64,000 nt of DNA from Azoarcus sp031546845 (GTDB taxonomy: Bacteria > Pseudomonadota > Gammaproteobacteria > Burkholderiales > Rhodocyclaceae): NCBI GenBank assembly GCA_031546845.1, contig JAVBJT010000014.1:62001-126000 (forward strand), read 5' to 3'. The notes beneath the pieces are model-generated. The model saw only the letters and a list, made by a program, of their open reading frames with translations, had not been told where the DNA came from and did not search any database. The position numbers were made by a program, and so were the translations under genes. Below are positions 16,946 through 26,000 of this stretch, one piece after another. Each line of letters begins with the position of its first letter. Position 1 is the stretch's first letter.

Positions 16946-18454
16946 ATGATTAGCGAATCCGAATTCGAAGGGCTTGCTCGCCAGGGCTATAACCGCATCG
17001 CGTTGGTCGCCGAAGAGCCACTCGGATCGCTGCACGCCATCTCTCTTTATGCCAGCCTGGCGCAGGCGGCGGGTGGTGGGCGCTACAGCTTCCTGCTCGA
17101 ATCCGTCGTCGAGGGAACACGACCGGGACGTTATGCCTACATCGGCCTGCCCTGCCGCACCCTCGTGCGCAATCGTGGACGAGTTACCGAGGTGGTGGCT
17201 GACGGGAAAGTTACCGAACGCCACGAGGGTAATCCGCTTGCTTTTATCGCTGCCTACCAGCGTCGCTTCAAGGTCGCATTGCCGCCAGGCATGCCCCGTT
17301 TTTGCGGCGGCCTTGCCGGCTATTTCGGCTACGAGACCATCCGCCACATCGAACAGAAGCTTGCCGGTATTGAGAAACCGTGCGAGCTAGATACCCCCGA
17401 TATCCTGCTGCTGCAGTGCGAGGAACTGGCGATCGTCGATAACGTCGCCAAGCGCTTGCAATTTGTCGTCCTTGCCGATCCGAGGGAACCGGAGGCTTAT
17501 TCCCGGGCCCGCCGACGCCTGGCGGAATGGTCGAACGCCGCCAATTGCCCGGCGCCGCGACCGGTCGTGGAGCACGGTGCCCGGCGTGCTGTCGAGAACC
17601 TGTTCCCACAGGCGGAGTACGAAAGCGCGGTGCGCAAAGCCAAGGACTATATCGAGGCAGGGGATGTCATGCAGGTCGTCCTCGGCCAACGCAGCCGCAA
17701 GCGTTTCATGGAGCCGCCGCTGGCCCTCTATGGGGCGCTGCGCAGTCTCAATCCAAGCCCCTACATGTATTACTACGACATGGGCGATTTCCATATCGTC
17801 GGCACCTCGCCGGAAATTCTGGTGCGCCAGGAGCAGGATGGACAAGAGCGGGTGGTGACCATACGGCCGATCGCTGGTACCCGTGGCCGTGGCCTCACTC
17901 CGGAGCAGGATTGTGCGCTTGAGGCCGATTTGCTGAGCGATCAGAAGGAGCGCGCCGAGCACCTGATGCTGATTGACCTCGCGCGCAACGACCTTGGGCG
18001 CATTGCGGAAACCGGCAGCGTCAGGGTTACGGAAACCTTCGGCATCGAGCGCTATTCGCACGTGATGCATATCGTCAGCAATGTCGAGGGGCGCTTGCGC
18101 AGCGGACTGTCGGACATGGATGTGCTGCATGCCAGCTTCCCCGCTGGCACCTTGAGCGGCGCGCCGAAGATCAGGGCGATGGAGATCATCGACGAGTTGG
18201 AGCCGGTCAAGCGTGGCATCTATGGCGGTGCCATTGGCTATCTCAGTTTTTCCGGCGAGATGGATATGGCCATCGCCATCCGCACCGGCGTGGTCAAGGA
18301 CCAGATGCTTTACGTCCAAGCGGGCGCAGGGGTGGTGGCTGATTCGGTGCCTGAGCTGGAGTGGAAGGAAACCGAGGCCAAGGCGCGCGCGGTGCTGCAA
18401 GCGGCGAGCCGGCTGGAGGAAGGGTTTTCAGGGAGAGAAGCGTGCTTCTGGTGA
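16946..18454 (+). CDS. trpE: Anthranilate synthase component I
   Basis: 502 residues with the chorismate-utilising enzyme motifs of TrpE: LLESVVEG...GRYAYIG near the N-terminus, IRPIAGTRGRG, LLSDQKERAEHLMLIDLARND, HVMHIVSNVEGRL and FPAGTLSGAPKIRAMEIIDELE. It converts chorismate plus ammonia to anthranilate, the precursor of all PQS-type quinolones. PabB (4-amino-4-deoxychorismate synthase) is the main alternative; the N-terminal LLES motif and overall fit favour TrpE. No trpD or trpC follows, so this copy looks dedicated to secondary metabolism, like phnAB of P. aeruginosa. A GTG at 16937 is an alternative start. Confidence 0.92.
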   Translation: MISESEFEGLARQGYNRIALVAEEPLGSLHAISLYASLAQAAGGGRYSFLLESVVEGTRPGRYAYIGLPCRTLVRNRGRVTEVVADGKVTERHEGNPLAFIAAYQRRFKVALPPGMPRFCGGLAGYFGYETIRHIEQKLAGIEKPCELDTPDILLLQCEELAIVDNVAKRLQFVVLADPREPEAYSRARRRLAEWSNAANCPAPRPVVEHGARRAVENLFPQAEYESAVRKAKDYIEAGDVMQVVLGQRSRKRFMEPPLALYGALRSLNPSPYMYYYDMGDFHIVGTSPEILVRQEQDGQERVVTIRPIAGTRGRGLTPEQDCALEADLLSDQKERAEHLMLIDLARNDLGRIAETGSVRVTETFGIERYSHVMHIVSNVEGRLRSGLSDMDVLHASFPAGTLSGAPKIRAMEIIDELEPVKRGIYGGAIGYLSFSGEMDMAIAIRTGVVKDQMLYVQAGAGVVADSVPELEWKETEAKARAVLQAASRLEEGFSGREACFW

Positions 18455-19065
18455 TCGATAATTACGATTCTTTCACCTACAACCTCGTCCAATACTTGAG
18501 AGAACTGGGTGGGGAAGTATGTATCTATCGCAACGATGAGCTGTGCCTCGCCAAGATCGCGGCACTTGCTCCAGATGCCTTGGTCGTTTCCCCTGGGCCG
18601 TGCACGCCGGCTGAGGCCGGTATCAGTGTCGATGCGATCCGCCATTTCGCGGGAAAAATTCCGATGCTTGGCGTCTGCCTTGGGCATCAGAGCGTAGGAG
18701 TGGCTTTCGGCGGGCAGGTCGTGCGCGCTACCCGACCGATGCATGGCAAGACAAGCCGCATCGTTACCGACGAGCAAGGGGTCTTCGCTGGCTTGCCGCA
18801 GATTTTTTCGGTTACCCGTTATCACTCTTTGGTCATTGATGAGGCCAGCCTGCCGGCAGAACTCGTGGTCACGGCGCGTAGCGAGGACGGCGAGATCATG
18901 GGGGTCAGGCATCGGAGTTTGCCGATCGAAGGCGTGCAGTTCCATCCCGAATCCATCCTCACCGAGCACGGGCATGCCATGCTGGGAAATTTTCTTGCCA
19001 CCGTCATGCATGGAATGGCCCCCTGTCAAAAATCGCAGTTACGGAACGCCGCAGGGCACGATTAA
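18442..19065 (+). CDS. trpG: Anthranilate synthase component II (glutamine amidotransferase)
   Basis: 207 residues starting (GTG) LLVIDNYDSFTYNLVQYL, a class I glutamine amidotransferase. The catalytic Cys lies in LGVCLGHQ and the His/Glu pair in VQFHPESI. It hydrolyses glutamine and feeds ammonia to the TrpE subunit. GGAGAG upstream of the GTG at 18442 and the 13-base overlap with trpE support this start. TrpG and PabA cannot be separated by sequence alone; the partner decides. It is the last gene of the first cluster segment, before a gap of about 390 bases. Confidence 0.92.
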   Translation: MLLVIDNYDSFTYNLVQYLRELGGEVCIYRNDELCLAKIAALAPDALVVSPGPCTPAEAGISVDAIRHFAGKIPMLGVCLGHQSVGVAFGGQVVRATRPMHGKTSRIVTDEQGVFAGLPQIFSVTRYHSLVIDEASLPAELVVTARSEDGEIMGVRHRSLPIEGVQFHPESILTEHGHAMLGNFLATVMHGMAPCQKSQLRNAAGHD

Positions 19066-19454
19066 ATATGCATTCGTCAAAAAAAGGGGTTGTCGCATGG
19101 TGGGCGTGAACGATGGTGGCGCCAATGAGTAGTTCTTCAAGATCGGTATTTCCTTGCGCTACTTCCGCCATTCGATGCAGAGCACCCATGCCTTTCCCCG
19201 TGGGCAAAACGTATATACGCCGATTGCCAATTGCCCGGCTTTTCCGGTAAGTCCCGCCAGGGGCTCCCGCGCGCGCCAAATACAGTTCCGCCCCGATAAA
19301 TTGTCGGTTGCTCGCCCGCCTTTATCCGTGGGCTTGCCAGGGAGTAAATCCACGATCCGGTTGCACGGCATATTGCTCAACATGCACCGGCCTATTGCCA
19401 GCATCCGAATTCCAGGGTGCGAACACCAACCGACTACTGCGAACAGGCTCTAGC
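19066..19454. other. 389-base non-coding gap between the two halves of the cluster
   Basis: This is the longest gap between 1 and 29,667. It holds the relic of an IS5-like transposase (minus strand) and must contain whatever promoter drives the second gene block. I see no convincing sigma-70 boxes, terminator or lux-type palindrome in it. Confidence 0.6.
19076..19200 (-). pseudogene. IS5-family transposase remnant
   Basis: Read on the minus strand, the segment encodes MGALHRMAEVAQGNTDLEEL followed by LIGATIVHAHHA. This resembles the DDE start of IS5-family transposases (DLE..LIDATIVRAHHHA). The first catalytic Asp is replaced by Gly, and neither the upstream nor downstream parts of a transposase are recognisable, so it is a decayed fragment. 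It sits exactly between the two halves of the biosynthetic cluster. Confidence 0.5.
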
Positions 19455-20432
19455 ATGGATGTGAATGTAGATCTCGACATGAGCCACGTCGGCCTAGGGA
19501 CGTTGGACGAGTACAGTCTCATGGTGCTCTTTGGCAACGCTCACAGCCGTTGCCTGACCGATGGGCTTGAGCATGATCCGGGGCGGATCACCGATGCTAA
19601 GGGCAATATTCTCTACCCCGCCTATTTCATGACCCATCTGGTCGTGCCGCCCGCGATCCCGCTCAACTCCTTTCCGCTATGGAGTTCGGTCGGTATCGAG
19701 GCTAGCGTCAGGCGTTACGGCGACACGATACTCGATTCGTCATATTCAGCGGGACGGGAGAAGGGTGGAGCGCGCATCACGATGCAGGCGAACAGCCTCT
19801 TTATCCTCGACCCTGGCATTTTCCGCTCGCGCCGCAAGCAGGGGGTAGCGCCACAGTCCGGCGCCATTCGTGAACTGGAAAAACTGGGAGCGCCTCCGCT
19901 GGCCATTCAAGAGGTCGCCCGTGTGCGCACTTGCGGCTTCGAGGGCGCGGACCGGTCGTGGCTTGTTGCCGACCCCTATACCTATACGCTGGAGTGCAAC
20001 CGGGACGTTGCTCCCGGTCATCCGATGATCTTCGCCAGGATTCCCGCCATTGCCGACCTGGCTGAGCGTGTATTCCTGCGCCGCTTGGCTCTCGGCCGGA
20101 TTTCCGAGGATATCTTGCAAGCCGTCTCCTTGCTGGAGCGGAAAACCTTCTATTACGACAACGCCTTCGCAGGCGAAACGCTGACCGTGCTTACCCGCAG
20201 TGCCATCTGGAACTGCGGCGAGTCGCTCTGGAAGGACAACATCAGGCTGCAGTACACCTTCCGGATGACCTGCGATACCGAAATCTATAGCGGCGGGGAG
20301 TTGCTCGCGCTCTCCCGTGCCGAGAAGGTGATTGTCCATGAGATCCGCAATCAGTCGCTGATCCAGGACACCAAAAGACTACTTCAACCCCTATGCCTAG
20401 AAACAGGTGCAAGAGATGGCCGGCCCTTTTGA
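19455..20432 (+). CDS. LnmK-like double hot-dog acyltransferase/decarboxylase (candidate)
   Basis: 325 residues, not a common family. The layout suggests two hot-dog halves: NAHSRCLTDG...DAKGNILYPAYFMTHL then RRYGDTILDSSY in the first, and LLERKTFYYDNAFAGETLTVLTRS in the second. It resembles my memory of LnmK from leinamycin biosynthesis, which loads methylmalonyl onto an ACP and decarboxylates it to propionyl-ACP. The immediately following gene, overlapping by 17 bases, is a free-standing ACP, as LnmL accompanies LnmK. If the call is right it would provide a propionyl or related starter or branch unit. An AfsA-like or thioesterase-like hot-dog is the alternative. The ATG at 19455 is the first in-frame start after the gap that fits. 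Confidence 0.5.
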   Translation: MDVNVDLDMSHVGLGTLDEYSLMVLFGNAHSRCLTDGLEHDPGRITDAKGNILYPAYFMTHLVVPPAIPLNSFPLWSSVGIEASVRRYGDTILDSSYSAGREKGGARITMQANSLFILDPGIFRSRRKQGVAPQSGAIRELEKLGAPPLAIQEVARVRTCGFEGADRSWLVADPYTYTLECNRDVAPGHPMIFARIPAIADLAERVFLRRLALGRISEDILQAVSLLERKTFYYDNAFAGETLTVLTRSAIWNCGESLWKDNIRLQYTFRMTCDTEIYSGGELLALSRAEKVIVHEIRNQSLIQDTKRLLQPLCLETGARDGRPF

Positions 20433-20667
20433 AGTTCTGAAGAAATCAATCCAGGCGATCCAGGAACAGCAAGGCTATCCGAAGCATGAAGTGCTGCCGG
20501 ATTTCCATCTGGTTCACGACCTCGGTTTTGCGTCGCTCGATATTGCGCAACTGCTCGCCATGATGGAGGGCGAGTTGGGCGTCGATCCGTTCGCTCAGGG
20601 CGCCACCCTCGATCAGGTCGCGACCGTCCGCGAAATGGCCGGCCTTTATAGCCGGCAGGCCGCATAG
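20416..20667 (+). CDS. Acyl carrier protein
   Basis: An 83-residue carrier protein; the attachment motif is DLGFASLDIAQLLAMME with serine at about position 41. The start overlaps the LnmK-like gene; an in-frame GTG at 20407 is an alternative. It is the probable acceptor for the LnmK-like enzyme or for the acyl-AMP ligase encoded 10 bases downstream. Confidence 0.88.
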   Translation: MAGPFEVLKKSIQAIQEQQGYPKHEVLPDFHLVHDLGFASLDIAQLLAMMEGELGVDPFAQGATLDQVATVREMAGLYSRQAA

Positions 20668-20677
20668 GGAGAACACC

Positions 20678-22033
20678 GTGGGCATTGTGCTAGAGCGGAT
20701 CGGGGAGTTTGGCGATCGTCCCTTCATCCACCATCGTGGCCGGCGCACCGGCTATGACGAGCTCGCTGCCGGCATCCGACGGTGGCTGGAACGCTTTCCA
20801 GGCCTAGGGATCGAGCCGGGTGCCGTGGTTTCGGTCGCCGGGCATTTTTCGCCCGACTGGATCACGTTAATGCTTGCCCTTCTGGAGAACCGCAACATCG
20901 TCGTCCCTTTCGACGATGCCGCACAGGAGGATCTTGCCAAGCGCCAGCAGGTTGCCGGGGTCGAATGTCATTTCGGCGCCGCTGGGCATGTTGCGCTGCC
21001 CAAGCCAGAGGACAGCGCTCATCCGCTGATCGAGAGCCTGCGCAGCGAAGGGCTTGCCGGCATCATTCTGTTTACTTCGGGCAGTACCGGCGAAAGCAAG
21101 GCGGCGGTGCATTCCTTCGCGCGGCTGATTGAAAAGCATGCTGCCGAAACCACGCGCAAGCCGATGCATACCATGGTTTTCCTGAAGTTCGACCACATCG
21201 GCGGCGTCAACACCATGCTCTGGGTCCTGATGAACGGAGGCTGCATGGTCGCGGTCGAGGATCGCAGCCCGAATGCGGTCTGCCGGCTGGTCGAGGAGGC
21301 CGGGGTCGAAATTTTGCCGACCACGCCCAGCTTCTTGAATATGCTGATCCTTTCCCGGGCTTGGGAGAAGCATGACCTCTCGTCGCTCAAGGTGATGACC
21401 TATGGCACCGAGCCGATGCCCGAATCGACTTTGCAGGCTGTCCATAAGAATTTCCCGGCGGTGGTGCTCAAGCAGACCTATGGCCTGACGGAACTGGGTA
21501 TTTTCTCGACCCGCTCGCGCTCTGAACAGTCAACCTATATGGCGATTCGTGAGGGTGACGCTCGCACCAAGATCGAGGACGGCATCCTTTACATCAAGGC
21601 GAAGTCGGCGATGCTCGGTTACCTCAATGCCCCTTCGCCCTTCGATGCGGACGGTTGGTACAACACCGGTGATCGGGTGGCGGTCGAGGATGGCTTCACC
21701 CGCATCCTTGGACGAGAAAGCGAAATCATCAACGTCGGCGGCGAAAAGGTATTCCCGTCGGAGGTCGAGAGCGTTCTACTCGAAATGGATAATGTCGAGG
21801 ACGTGACCGTCCTCGGCAAGGCCAACCCCGTGGTCGGTCAGATCGTGGCGGCTGTCTTCAGGCTGGAAGATGAGGAAGACCTCGCGGCGCTGCGCGCGCG
21901 TGTTTGGGAGCACTGCCGTGGCCGTTTGGAGGGCTACAAGATCCCGCGAGAAATTTCTATTTCGCGCGGCGAGCTAGTTTCGGCTCGCTTCAAGAGAATT
22001 CGACGAATCGAGAGTGAGACGACAAGTGCCTAA
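20678..22033 (+). CDS. Acyl-AMP ligase (ANL superfamily)
   Basis: 451 residues, short for the family. It has the AMP-binding P-loop LFTSGSTGESKAA, the YGLTE motif, the hinge region YNTGDRV...GRESEIINVGGEKV and a C-terminal lysine in ARFKRIRR. It activates a carboxylic acid as the adenylate and passes it to CoA or a carrier protein. It does not look like PqsA in detail, so I think it loads a starter or chain onto an adjacent ACP rather than making anthraniloyl-CoA. An upstream pqsA outside the window would supply the latter. Both roles remain open. It is flanked by ACP and FabG-like genes in the same operon. Confidence 0.85.
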   Translation: MGIVLERIGEFGDRPFIHHRGRRTGYDELAAGIRRWLERFPGLGIEPGAVVSVAGHFSPDWITLMLALLENRNIVVPFDDAAQEDLAKRQQVAGVECHFGAAGHVALPKPEDSAHPLIESLRSEGLAGIILFTSGSTGESKAAVHSFARLIEKHAAETTRKPMHTMVFLKFDHIGGVNTMLWVLMNGGCMVAVEDRSPNAVCRLVEEAGVEILPTTPSFLNMLILSRAWEKHDLSSLKVMTYGTEPMPESTLQAVHKNFPAVVLKQTYGLTELGIFSTRSRSEQSTYMAIREGDARTKIEDGILYIKAKSAMLGYLNAPSPFDADGWYNTGDRVAVEDGFTRILGRESEIINVGGEKVFPSEVESVLLEMDNVEDVTVLGKANPVVGQIVAAVFRLEDEEDLAALRARVWEHCRGRLEGYKIPREISISRGELVSARFKRIRRIESETTSA

Positions 22034-22034
22034 A

Positions 22035-22769
22035 ATGGAAGGAAAAGTAGTCATCGTTAGCGGGGGCAGCAAGGGCCTTGGGCTGGGGATTACGCAGCGC
22101 CTGCTGGCCGCAGGCTGCCGGGTACACAGCTTTAGCCGGACGGCGAGCGAAGAGACGAGGCAACTGGAGGAGGAGTATGGCTCCAGCGGCCGCTATCGTT
22201 GGATGGCGCTCGACATTACCGACCGCGATGGCTTGGCGGGATGGGTCAATGCTATCCATCGGGAGGAAGGCCATATCGACGGCTTGGTCAATAACGCCGG
22301 GGTCAATCTTGACCGCCTGCTGCCGATGACGTCGCCGGAAGAAATTCACCGGCTTCTCGCCGTCAATCTCGAGGCGCCTTTGCTGCTGACGCGCTTGGTG
22401 ACGCGCGCCATGATCCAGAAAGGCGATGCGGCCATCGTCAATATCAGCAGCGTGATCGGGTATCGCGGTATCAAAGGAACCTCGGTGTACGGCGCTACCA
22501 AGGCGGCGATGCTTGGCCTTACCCGCAGCCTGGCGCGCGAGCTTGGGCCGCGCAACATTCGGGTTAACGCGGTTCTGCCCGGTTATATCGAAACCGAGAT
22601 GACGGCCGGGATGCCGGACGGCAACCGCAAACAGGTCATTCGGCGAACCCCGCTCGGCCGCCTCGGGCAGATCGATGACGTTGCCGCCGTTGTCGAATTC
22701 CTGCTTTCATCTACCGCCCGCTTCGTTACCGGCCAGGCAGTAGTGGTCGACGGAGGGCTGACGTGCTGA
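22035..22769 (+). CDS. FabG-like 3-oxoacyl-ACP reductase (SDR)
   Basis: 244 residues of classical short-chain dehydrogenase: cofactor motif SGGSKGLGLG, NNAG, the Ser of NISSVIGY and the YGATK active site. FabG-type enzymes reduce 3-oxoacyl-ACP with NADPH. With the FabZ-like dehydratase and the KS/CLF pairs it completes the ketoreduction-dehydration steps for a type II system. An in-frame GTG at 22026 would overlap the ligase stop and is a plausible alternative start. Confidence 0.92.
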   Translation: MEGKVVIVSGGSKGLGLGITQRLLAAGCRVHSFSRTASEETRQLEEEYGSSGRYRWMALDITDRDGLAGWVNAIHREEGHIDGLVNNAGVNLDRLLPMTSPEEIHRLLAVNLEAPLLLTRLVTRAMIQKGDAAIVNISSVIGYRGIKGTSVYGATKAAMLGLTRSLARELGPRNIRVNAVLPGYIETEMTAGMPDGNRKQVIRRTPLGRLGQIDDVAAVVEFLLSSTARFVTGQAVVVDGGLTC

Positions 22770-23044
22770 GTCCGGCTGCCTCCGGAGTGGCTCCGGAAGC
22801 CGCGATAGAAATCTATTTGCGCGAGCTTTTCGGCCGTCTTCTGAACCTCCCCGGCGAAGCACTGGGGGAGGATGAATCCTTCTTTTCCCTTGGCATCACA
22901 TCGCTGCTCCATCAGGAGGCGCTTGTCGACCTGAGCAAGTTCTTCGATGAGCTGTCCAGCACCGTGCTGTTCGAGTACCCGAACCTGAGCCTCCTCAGCG
23001 GGCATCTCGCCGAGCGCAGCTTGCGATCCATCCAAGGACAGTGA
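22763..23044 (+). CDS. Acyl/peptidyl carrier protein
   Basis: A 93-residue carrier-protein-like domain. The attachment motif is FFSLGITSLLHQEAL with the serine after GIT, unlike the usual DSL. It starts with GTG overlapping the SDR stop and ends 10 bases before the polyketide synthase ATG. It could be the acceptor from which the synthase receives its primer. The unusual residues before the serine make phosphopantetheinylation likely but not certain. Confidence 0.8.
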   Translation: MLSPAASGVAPEAAIEIYLRELFGRLLNLPGEALGEDESFFSLGITSLLHQEALVDLSKFFDELSSTVLFEYPNLSLLSGHLAERSLRSIQGQ

Positions 23045-23054
23045 GATCTTGACG

Positions 23055-26000
23055 ATGAGCACCGAATGCAATGACATTGCCGTTATCGGCATCGGCTGTC
23101 GCTTTCCCGATGCCGACAATAGCGAAACCTTCTTTCAGAACCTAGTGGCCAACCGCGATTCGGTTCGCGAGATACCCCGCGAGCGCTGGAGCCATGCGGA
23201 CCTCTACGCATCCCCTGACGAAAAGGGGCGCCTCGCTTCCAAATGGGGCGGGTTCATCTCTGGTGTGGACGAGTTCGACGCGCGCTTCTTCAAGATTCCG
23301 CCTAGCGAAGCGGAATTGATGGATCCGCAGCAGAAGCTGTTCCTGACCTGCAGTTGGGAGGCCCTCGAGGACGCCGGCTACGCGCGTCGGCGAGCCGCCG
23401 AGGGCCGCCGGGTAGGTGTCTACGCCGGTGTGACCTGGAACGAGTTTGCACTTATTGCCAACGAATACGGCTATCAGCGCGACCGCTTCGACAAGGCTAA
23501 CGCCCTGTGCTGGAGCATCCCCAACCGCGTCTCTTATTTCTTCGATTTTGTCGGCCCGAGCGTTGCGGTAGACAGCGCCTGTTCGTCCTCGCTGGTCGCC
23601 GTACACCTTGCTATCCAATCACTGCTTTCGGGCGATTGCGAGATGGCTTTGGCAGGGGCCGTCAACCTTAACCTGCATCCCGCTAAGTACCTCTTTCTGT
23701 CAAGTTCGGCATTCCTGTCGAGCGAGGGCAAATGCCGGGGTTTTGGCGAGGGCGGAAACGGCTACGTCCCCAGTGAGGGCGTAGCGGTGCTGGTTCTCAA
23801 AACGCTGGCCGCCGCCGAGGCGGATGGCGACCGCATATATGGCGTCATCAAAGGCACTGCCGTCAACCATGGTGGCAAGGCGACCGGCTACACAGTGCCC
23901 AATCCCCGCGCCCATCAGGCGGTGATCCAGGCAGCGTTGCACAAGGCTGGCGTCGTCCCTGGCGATGTCGGCTATGTCGAATGCCATGGCACTGGCACGG
24001 CGCTCGGTGATCCCATCGAATTTGCAGGGCTCAAGCTCGCCTTCGAAGCATCGGCGAAGAACAAACAGTTCTGTGCCATCGGTACCGTCAAGTCCAACAT
24101 CGGCCATTGCGAGGCCACCGCCGGCATTGCCGGCTTGATTAAAATCCTCCACGCCATGCAGGAGGAGCTCATACCGGCGACCTTGCATGCCGAGGTTCCC
24201 AACCGGCACATAGATTTCCAGAATAGCCCCTTTTACCTGGCGCAACAGAACACCCCCTGGCTGGCGGGAAAAGGTCCGCGCGTGGCCGGGTTGAGTTCCT
24301 TTGGGGCGGGCGGCTCGAACGCTCACTGCATTGTCCAGTCCTATGAGGCCGCGTCGCCGGCCACCGCGCAGGGCCAGCCGGAAGGGCCGCTGGTGGCGAC
24401 TATTTCGGCCCTGAACAGGGAGCGGGTACTGGCTTACTGCCGGGAGCTGCGGCAGCACCTCGCCAAGCGGACGGTTTCCCTCGGCGACCTATGCCAAACG
24501 CTGTGTCAGCGCGAGAGCTTCGAGTATCGCATTGCCCTCGTGGCCGACTCGACGCAAGCCCTCATCGAACTCCTCGACAGCCTTTCCGACCGGCGCCCCG
24601 AAGAAACGGTCGTTGCAGCGGTCGGTTTGGCGGATGCCGAAACGGAGCGCCTGCTGGGTTTGGCCCGGCAGTGGGTCGAGGGCCGGATCGGGCTGCACGA
24701 GTTGCCGACTCCGTCAGGCAGCCGCCTGGTGCACCTACCGACCTACGCCTTCGAGAAGGCGAGATCATGGATTCACGATGGGCCGTGCCTATATCGGCGC
24801 AACCGCCACCCGAATCCGATTCATCCACTGCTCGACGAAAACGTCTCGACCGCTGGTGGCGGGGCCTACCTGAAAACCCTGTATCACGACGAGTATTTCC
24901 TGGCCGAACACTGGGTCGAAGGCCATCCAGTCCTGCCTGGTGTTTGCCTGGTCGAGATGGCCTCTGCTGCTGCGACACGCTACCTGGGCTCTGCCGCAGT
25001 CGGGCTGTTCGATATTTGGTTCCTCGAACCGGTCGCGCTGCGCGGCAGGGAGTACCGGCAGGTGCGTCTGGAAATCGGAGCGGTCGGGAGCGACGAATGG
25101 CGTTTCCATGCGCTCTCTGGCGACGATGCTGTAAAGCATGCCAGCGGCAAGGTACGGATAATTGGCGAGCGGCTGGCGCGGCAGACTGACGTTCAAGGCA
25201 TCCTTGCCGGCTGCACGGGGCGCATTGTTCCTGACCATTTCTATAGCCGCTTCGCGCTGTCCGGCGTCGTCCAGCGTGGCCGTTTCCGGCTTGTTGCAGA
25301 TTTCCGCTACAACGACTCGGAAGCCGTCGCCACCTTGAATCTGTCCGACAAGTTCCGCGAAGAAAATAGCTATGGCATGAATCCGACCCTGCTCGATGGC
25401 GCGGTCCAGACGGCGATGATGCATCTGTACCAACGCCAGCCCGAAACCGAAACGGTCCTGCCCTTCCAGATCGGCGCCTGCATCCTGCATCGCCCTCTGA
25501 CGGCCAAAGTGTTCGTCGTTGCTTCGTTGAAGAGCCTGTCCGCCAAACGCTACGACATCGATATTTGCGATGAGGCGGGGAACGTCCTCGCCGAGTTCAA
25601 GGATTTTGTGCTGCGCGACTATAAGGAAAAGCAGCGCGACCTGCGCCCGTTGTTGTTTGCAGCGGTGCCACGGGAGTTGCCGGCGCTTTTGGCCGCGCTG
25701 GGCGACGGCGCACCCTGCAGCGCCATCCTGCCAGTTGGCACGGCCCTTTCTCCGCAGGACTTCCCTGCAGCCTGGGCGAAATTTTCCTGGGGGGCGGGCG
25801 CCCCTAAAGCTGACATTGCCGGTTGGCTGGCCGCGGACGAGGGGAAGATACCTCGCTTGGCTATCGTTCTTGACGGGCCGCGTAGCGGACTGGCGGGGAG
25901 CGAACTCTTTGACAGCGCCAGCGAGCACGCTCGCACGCTGTTCGAGATTGTCGGCTTCCTTGCCGGGTGCAAGAGGCTTGCGGAGGTGATCGTTTGCATC

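Noticed and set aside
16946..18454. Reading trpE as pabB (p-aminobenzoate pathway), which would suit an AurF-type enzyme
   Set aside because: The LLES and other TrpE motifs, and the pqsD/pqsE/pqsL context, favour anthranilate. No pabC-like lyase is nearby.
19154..19453. 99-codon + strand frame in the gap before the LnmK-like gene
   Set aside because: No ribosome binding site or family features; composition looks random and the region holds a transposase relic on the other strand.
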